Assembly (NCBI RefSeq): GCF_000963705.1
Contig: NZ_LAJY01000133.1
Coordinates: 1 to 8,610 of the forward strand
Reading direction: 5' to 3'
Source of the DNA: Elstera litoralis
GTDB taxonomy: Bacteria; Pseudomonadota; Alphaproteobacteria; Elsterales; Elsteraceae
DNA length: 8,610 nucleotides
Shown: piece by piece, positions 5,830 through 8,610 of the stretch
Layout of the letters: every line of letters starts with the position of its first letter
How positions within the stretch are numbered: the first letter of the stretch is position 1
Program-made: the position numbers and the translations under genes
Notes under the pieces: model-generated
Told to the model about the DNA's origin: nothing
Database searches by the model: none
What the model saw: only the letters and a program-made list of their open reading frames with translations

Positions 5830-6300
5830 CTAATACCGAATCTTATCGTCCTTCCGGTCCCACTCGTCGAAGGCGGCTTTGGCGCGCGCCGCGTCGAGTT
5901 GGGTGGTCGGAATCGAGCGGGCGTCGATGGGTTTCGGCAGTTCTTGGTAGAGAAACTCGTCGTCAAAGCCAATCGCCGCCGCGTCCTGGCGGGTATTGCC
6001 GTAATAGATTCGGTCGAGGCGCGCCCAATAGATCGCGGCAAGGCACATCGGGCAGGGCTCGCAGCTCGTATAGATCTCGCAGCCGCTGAGGTCGAACGTC
6101 CCGAGTTCCTGGCAGGCGCGGCGGATGGCCGTTACCTCGGCGTGGGCCGTGGGATCATTGCTGGAGGTGACTTGGTTCCACCCTTCAGCGAGGATCTTGC
6201 CGTCTTTCACGATCACCGCGCCAAACGGCCCGCCCGCGCCCTCGCGCATACGGCGCACCGACAGATCGATGGCGTGGCCCATGAAGTCGGCGGGCGTCAT
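5830..6300 (-). CDS. guaD: Guanine deaminase / nucleoside deaminase (CDA superfamily)
   Basis: A zinc-dependent cytosolic deaminase, most likely converting guanine to xanthine and ammonia. It is 156 residues, the same length as B. subtilis GuaD as I recall it, and the key residues fall at the same numbers. HAE at 53-55 (His53 zinc ligand, Glu55 proton shuttle) and PCPMC at 82-86 (Cys83 and Cys86 zinc ligands) are intact. GGPFGAVIVKDGKI (23-36), SNDPTAHAEVTAIR (47-60), TSCEPCPMCLAAIYWAR (78-94) and FDDEFLYQEL (112-121) match that subfamily rather than the tRNA adenosine deaminase TadA. Asp114 and the terminal Tyr156, linked to guanine recognition in this family, are both present. Its ATG overlaps the trpA TGA (ATGA), and no strong ribosome site is visible, so translation is probably coupled to trpA. 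The pairing with trpBA is odd metabolically and may reflect only a shared transcript. Confidence 0.9.
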   Translation of the reverse strand: MTPADFMGHAIDLSVRRMREGAGGPFGAVIVKDGKILAEGWNQVTSSNDPTAHAEVTAIRRACQELGTFDLSGCEIYTSCEPCPMCLAAIYWARLDRIYYGNTRQDAAAIGFDDEFLYQELPKPIDARSIPTTQLDAARAKAAFDEWDRKDDKIRY

Positions 6301-7130
6301 GCCGAAACGCCAACCCGCGCGGTGCGCACGCCCTCGGCCAAATCGCCCACCAGGGCCAGCGTTTGCGGCACGGTTTGCGCCGTGGCTTTGCCATCGACAA
6401 GACTATCGGCCAAACATTGCACAATGGACGAACCAACTACGGCGGCATCGGCGACGCGCGCCACGGCGGCGGCGGCGGCAGGCGTGCGGATACCGAAGCC
6501 CACCGCAATCGGCAGGTCTGTCGCCGCGCGCAGGCGGCTCACCGCGTCCGAAATCGCCTGATCGCTGGCCGAAGCCGCGCCGGTGATGCCATTGATCGAG
6601 ACGTAATAGACGAAGCCGCGCGTATTACGCATTACGGTTTGCAGCCGGTAGGCGTCGGTCGTCGGCGTTACCAGCCGGATGAAATCGAGCCCCGCGCCTT
6701 GCGACGGCAGGCAGAGTTCCCCATCTTCTTCCGCCGGAAGATCGACGATGATGAGCCCATCGACCCCCGCCGCCTTCGCCCGCTCCAGAAACGCCGGAAC
6801 GCCCATCGAATGAATCGGATTGTAATAACCCATCAGCACAATCGGCGTGATTTGATCGGTCTCCCGGAAAGCTTCGACCAGTTTTAGAGTTTTCGCCAGG
6901 GTCTGCCCGCCCGCGAGCGCGCGCAGATTAGCCGCCTGGATGGCGGGACCATCGGCCATCGGGTCGGTAAAGGCCATGCCAAGCTCGATGATATCCGCCC
7001 CCGCCCCCGGCAGGCCGCGCAGCAGGGCGAGGCTGGTCTCATAGTCGGGATCGCCGGAAGTGACGAAGGTGACGAGCGCCGCCCGGTCTTCGGACTTCAG
7101 GCGCTGAAAGGTCGCATCCAGGCGGCTCAT
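6297..7130 (-). CDS. trpA: Tryptophan synthase alpha subunit
   Basis: The alpha subunit of tryptophan synthase cleaves indole-3-glycerol phosphate to indole and glyceraldehyde 3-phosphate and passes indole through a tunnel to TrpB. At 277 residues it is a normal TIM barrel. Catalytic Glu49 and Asp60 lie in IIELGMAFTDPMADGPAIQ (47-65). The phosphate-binding region follows with INGITGAA, VGFGIRTP and VVGSSIV. Position 53 in loop 2 is Ala where E. coli has Pro53; this loop contacts TrpB, but the variant may be common in related bacteria. The ATG at 7130 overlaps the trpB stop (TAATG), and GGGAG lies 10 bases upstream inside trpB, so the two subunits should be made in equal amounts. Its own stop overlaps the deaminase start. 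Confidence 0.98.
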   Translation of the reverse strand: MSRLDATFQRLKSEDRAALVTFVTSGDPDYETSLALLRGLPGAGADIIELGMAFTDPMADGPAIQAANLRALAGGQTLAKTLKLVEAFRETDQITPIVLMGYYNPIHSMGVPAFLERAKAAGVDGLIIVDLPAEEDGELCLPSQGAGLDFIRLVTPTTDAYRLQTVMRNTRGFVYYVSINGITGAASASDQAISDAVSRLRAATDLPIAVGFGIRTPAAAAAVARVADAAVVGSSIVQCLADSLVDGKATAQTVPQTLALVGDLAEGVRTARVGVSA

Positions 7131-8347
7131 TACAAACTCACTCCCAAGGCGCGGGCGACGGTGAAGATATCCTTATCGCCGCGACCACAGAGGTTCATCA
7201 CAATGATCTTGTCGCGCGCCATCGTCGGGGCGATTTTGACCACTTCGGCCAGCGCATGCGCCGGTTCCAGCGCCGGGATAATGCCTTCGAGCTTCGAGAG
7301 CATTTGGAAGGCGTCCAGCGCTTCCGCATCCGTCACCGAATGATATTGGACGCGGCCAATATCGTGGAGATACGAATGCTCCGGCCCAATGCCGGGATAG
7401 TCGAGCCCCGCCGAAATCGAATGGGCATCGATGATCTGGCCGTCGTCGTCTTGCAGCAAATAGGTCCGGTTGCCGTGCAGCACGCCGGGACGCCCTCCCG
7501 TGAGCGAAGCGGCGTGACGGCCCGTATCGACCCCTTCGCCCGCGGCTTCTACGCCAATCATGGCAACATCGGTATCATCCAAGAACGGGTGGAACAGCCC
7601 AAGCGCGTTGGAGCCGCCACCAATCGCCGCCACCAGCAAATCGGGCAGACGGCCTTCCTTCGCCATAAGCTGTTCGCGGGTTTCGATCCCGATGACCGAT
7701 TGGAAATCGCGCACCATCATCGGGTAAGGGTGCGGACCCGCCGCCGTACCGATGACGTAGAAGGTGTCGTCGACATTCGTTACCCAGTCGCGCAGGGCTT
7801 CGTTCATCGCGTCCTTCAGCGTGCGCGAGCCCGATTCGACCGCCCTGACTTCCGCGCCTAACAGACGCATGCGGAAGACGTTCGGCTGTTGGCGCTCGAT
7901 ATCGACCGCGCCCATATAGACCGTGCAGGGCAGGCCGAACAACGCCGACACCGCCGCCGTCGCAACCCCATGCTGGCCCGCGCCGGTTTCGGCAATGATG
8001 CGCGTGCGGCCCATGCGTTTCGCCAGCAGCACTTGGCCTAAGCAATTATTGATCTTATGCGCGCCGGTATGGTTCAACTCGTCGCGCTTGAAGTAAACCT
8101 TCGCGCCGCCGAGCTTTTCCGTCAGCCGTTCGGCGAAATAGAGCGGGCTCGGGCGGCCCACATAATCGGCGAGGTAATAGTCCATCTGCCGTTTGAACTC
8201 GGGGTCGGCCTTGGCGGTCGCATAGGCTTTTTCGACCTCCAAGATCAGCGGCATCAGAGTTTCGGCCACATAGCGCCCGCCGAAAATGCCGAAATGGCCG
8301 TCGGCATCGGGGCCGGTACGGTAGGAATTGGGCAGCGGGCGCGTCAT
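7130..8347 (-). CDS. trpB: Tryptophan synthase beta subunit
   Basis: The PLP enzyme that joins indole and L-serine to make tryptophan, in an alpha2-beta2 complex with TrpA. The 405-residue length is typical of the TrpB1 type that pairs with TrpA. The PLP lysine is Lys98 in LNHTGAHKINN (91-101); the catalytic Glu120 is in AETGAGQHG. The phosphate-binding loop GGGSNA, the GVEAAG segment and the C-terminal NLCGRGDKD motif are all intact. The ATG at 8347 has GGAG 11 bases upstream, slightly far. In many alphaproteobacteria trpF precedes trpB; here the gene upstream on the same strand is kup, 41 bases away, and no trp leader peptide or attenuator is visible in that gap. No frameshift or lost residue was seen. 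Confidence 0.98.
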   Translation of the reverse strand: MTRPLPNSYRTGPDADGHFGIFGGRYVAETLMPLILEVEKAYATAKADPEFKRQMDYYLADYVGRPSPLYFAERLTEKLGGAKVYFKRDELNHTGAHKINNCLGQVLLAKRMGRTRIIAETGAGQHGVATAAVSALFGLPCTVYMGAVDIERQQPNVFRMRLLGAEVRAVESGSRTLKDAMNEALRDWVTNVDDTFYVIGTAAGPHPYPMMVRDFQSVIGIETREQLMAKEGRLPDLLVAAIGGGSNALGLFHPFLDDTDVAMIGVEAAGEGVDTGRHAASLTGGRPGVLHGNRTYLLQDDDGQIIDAHSISAGLDYPGIGPEHSYLHDIGRVQYHSVTDAEALDAFQMLSKLEGIIPALEPAHALAEVVKIAPTMARDKIIVMNLCGRGDKDIFTVARALGVSL

Positions 8348-8388
8348 TACGGCGGAAACTCCGGATCACAAAAAAGAGAGGCGACTGA

Positions 8389-8610
8389 TTACAACTCGAT
8401 CTGAGTGCCGAGTTCAACCACGCGATTCGCCGGGATTTTGAAGAAGTCGGTCGCGCTCACGGCATTTTTCGCCATGCTGATGAACAGCCGCTCGCGCCAG
8501 CGCGCCATACCGGGGCGAATGGTGGAAATCAGCGTTTCGCGCGACAGGAAGAAACTGGTGTCCATCATGCTGATCGGCAAGCCCAACTCTTTGCAGCGCT
8601 GGAGCACGGC
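8389..8610 (-). CDS. kup: Kup-type potassium uptake protein, C-terminal end only
   Basis: Only the last 73 codons are inside the window; the frame is open to the right edge, so the Met near 8607 is not a start. The visible part is the cytoplasmic tail of a low-affinity K+/H+ symporter: DTSFFLSRETLI, RPGMARWRERLFISMAKNAVSATDFFKIP and the family-typical ending NRVVELGTQIEL. The membrane domain lies outside. It is on the same strand as trpB with a 41-base gap and no convincing terminator, so some read-through into trpBA is possible. A T6 run in the gap has no stem before it. Confidence 0.93.
   Translation of the reverse strand, partial: AVLQRCKELGLPISMMDTSFFLSRETLISTIRPGMARWRERLFISMAKNAVSATDFFKIPANRVVELGTQIEL

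Noticed and set aside
5818..6561. A 247-codon plus-strand frame opposite the deaminase and trpA
   Set aside because: It is fully antisense to two clear enzymes, with low-complexity Ala/Arg-rich translation and no motif.
8348..8388. A trp leader peptide/attenuator before trpB
   Set aside because: The 41-base gap has no short Trp-rich frame and no stem before its T6 run.
1..8610. Mobile elements, CRISPR arrays, tRNA genes or phage genes
   Set aside because: No transposase, integrase, regular spacer pattern, long terminal repeat or tRNA-like fold was seen; all the space is taken by housekeeping-type genes.

Overview
The window reads as a piece of ordinary chromosome from a high-GC alphaproteobacterium, probably of the Rhodospirillales/Azospirillum-like group. 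This rests on overall GC (by eye about 60%), GC-rich codon use, and the style of the Kup C-terminus, TrpA and TrpB proteins. It is an inference from protein style, not a database result. Genes are tightly packed: the largest gap is 83 bases, and there is no tRNA, rRNA, CRISPR array, insertion sequence or phage signature.

Left block (1-3339, + strand): a three-gene lipid-modification operon. It holds an NAD(P)/FAD-dependent oxidoreductase (its 5' end lies outside the window), a DUF1365 protein, and a cyclopropane-fatty-acid-synthase-family methyltransferase. The DUF1365 gene carries a one-base frameshift at a T6 run. The methyltransferase keeps its SAM site but lacks two of the residues that hold the catalytic bicarbonate in E. 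coli Cfa, so its product may not be a cyclopropane.

Middle block (3325-4985): a LysE/ArgO-type amino-acid exporter on the minus strand and a divergent XRE-cupin regulator on the plus strand share a 74-base AT-rich intergenic region with TATAAT-like boxes and direct repeats. The natural reading is a regulator next to its target exporter. A small VOC/glyoxalase-fold gene follows on the minus strand, and it too is frameshifted near its 3' end.

Right block (5069-8610, minus strand, listed in transcription order): the 3' end of kup (K+ uptake), then trpB, trpA, a guanine-deaminase-type nucleobase deaminase, and a DUF6270-like protein of unknown function. trpB/trpA (TAATG) and trpA/deaminase (ATGA) overlap at stop and start codons, and the next gap is 5 bases, so this is a compact co-translated set. 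The trpF and accD genes that often flank trpBA in alphaproteobacteria are not next to it here.

I do not see a clear undescribed system. The points most worth a second look are the altered bicarbonate pocket in the Cfa-like enzyme within its flavoprotein/DUF1365 operon, the two single-base frameshifts within about 3 kb (real decay or assembly error), and the repeats in the two AT-rich control regions.
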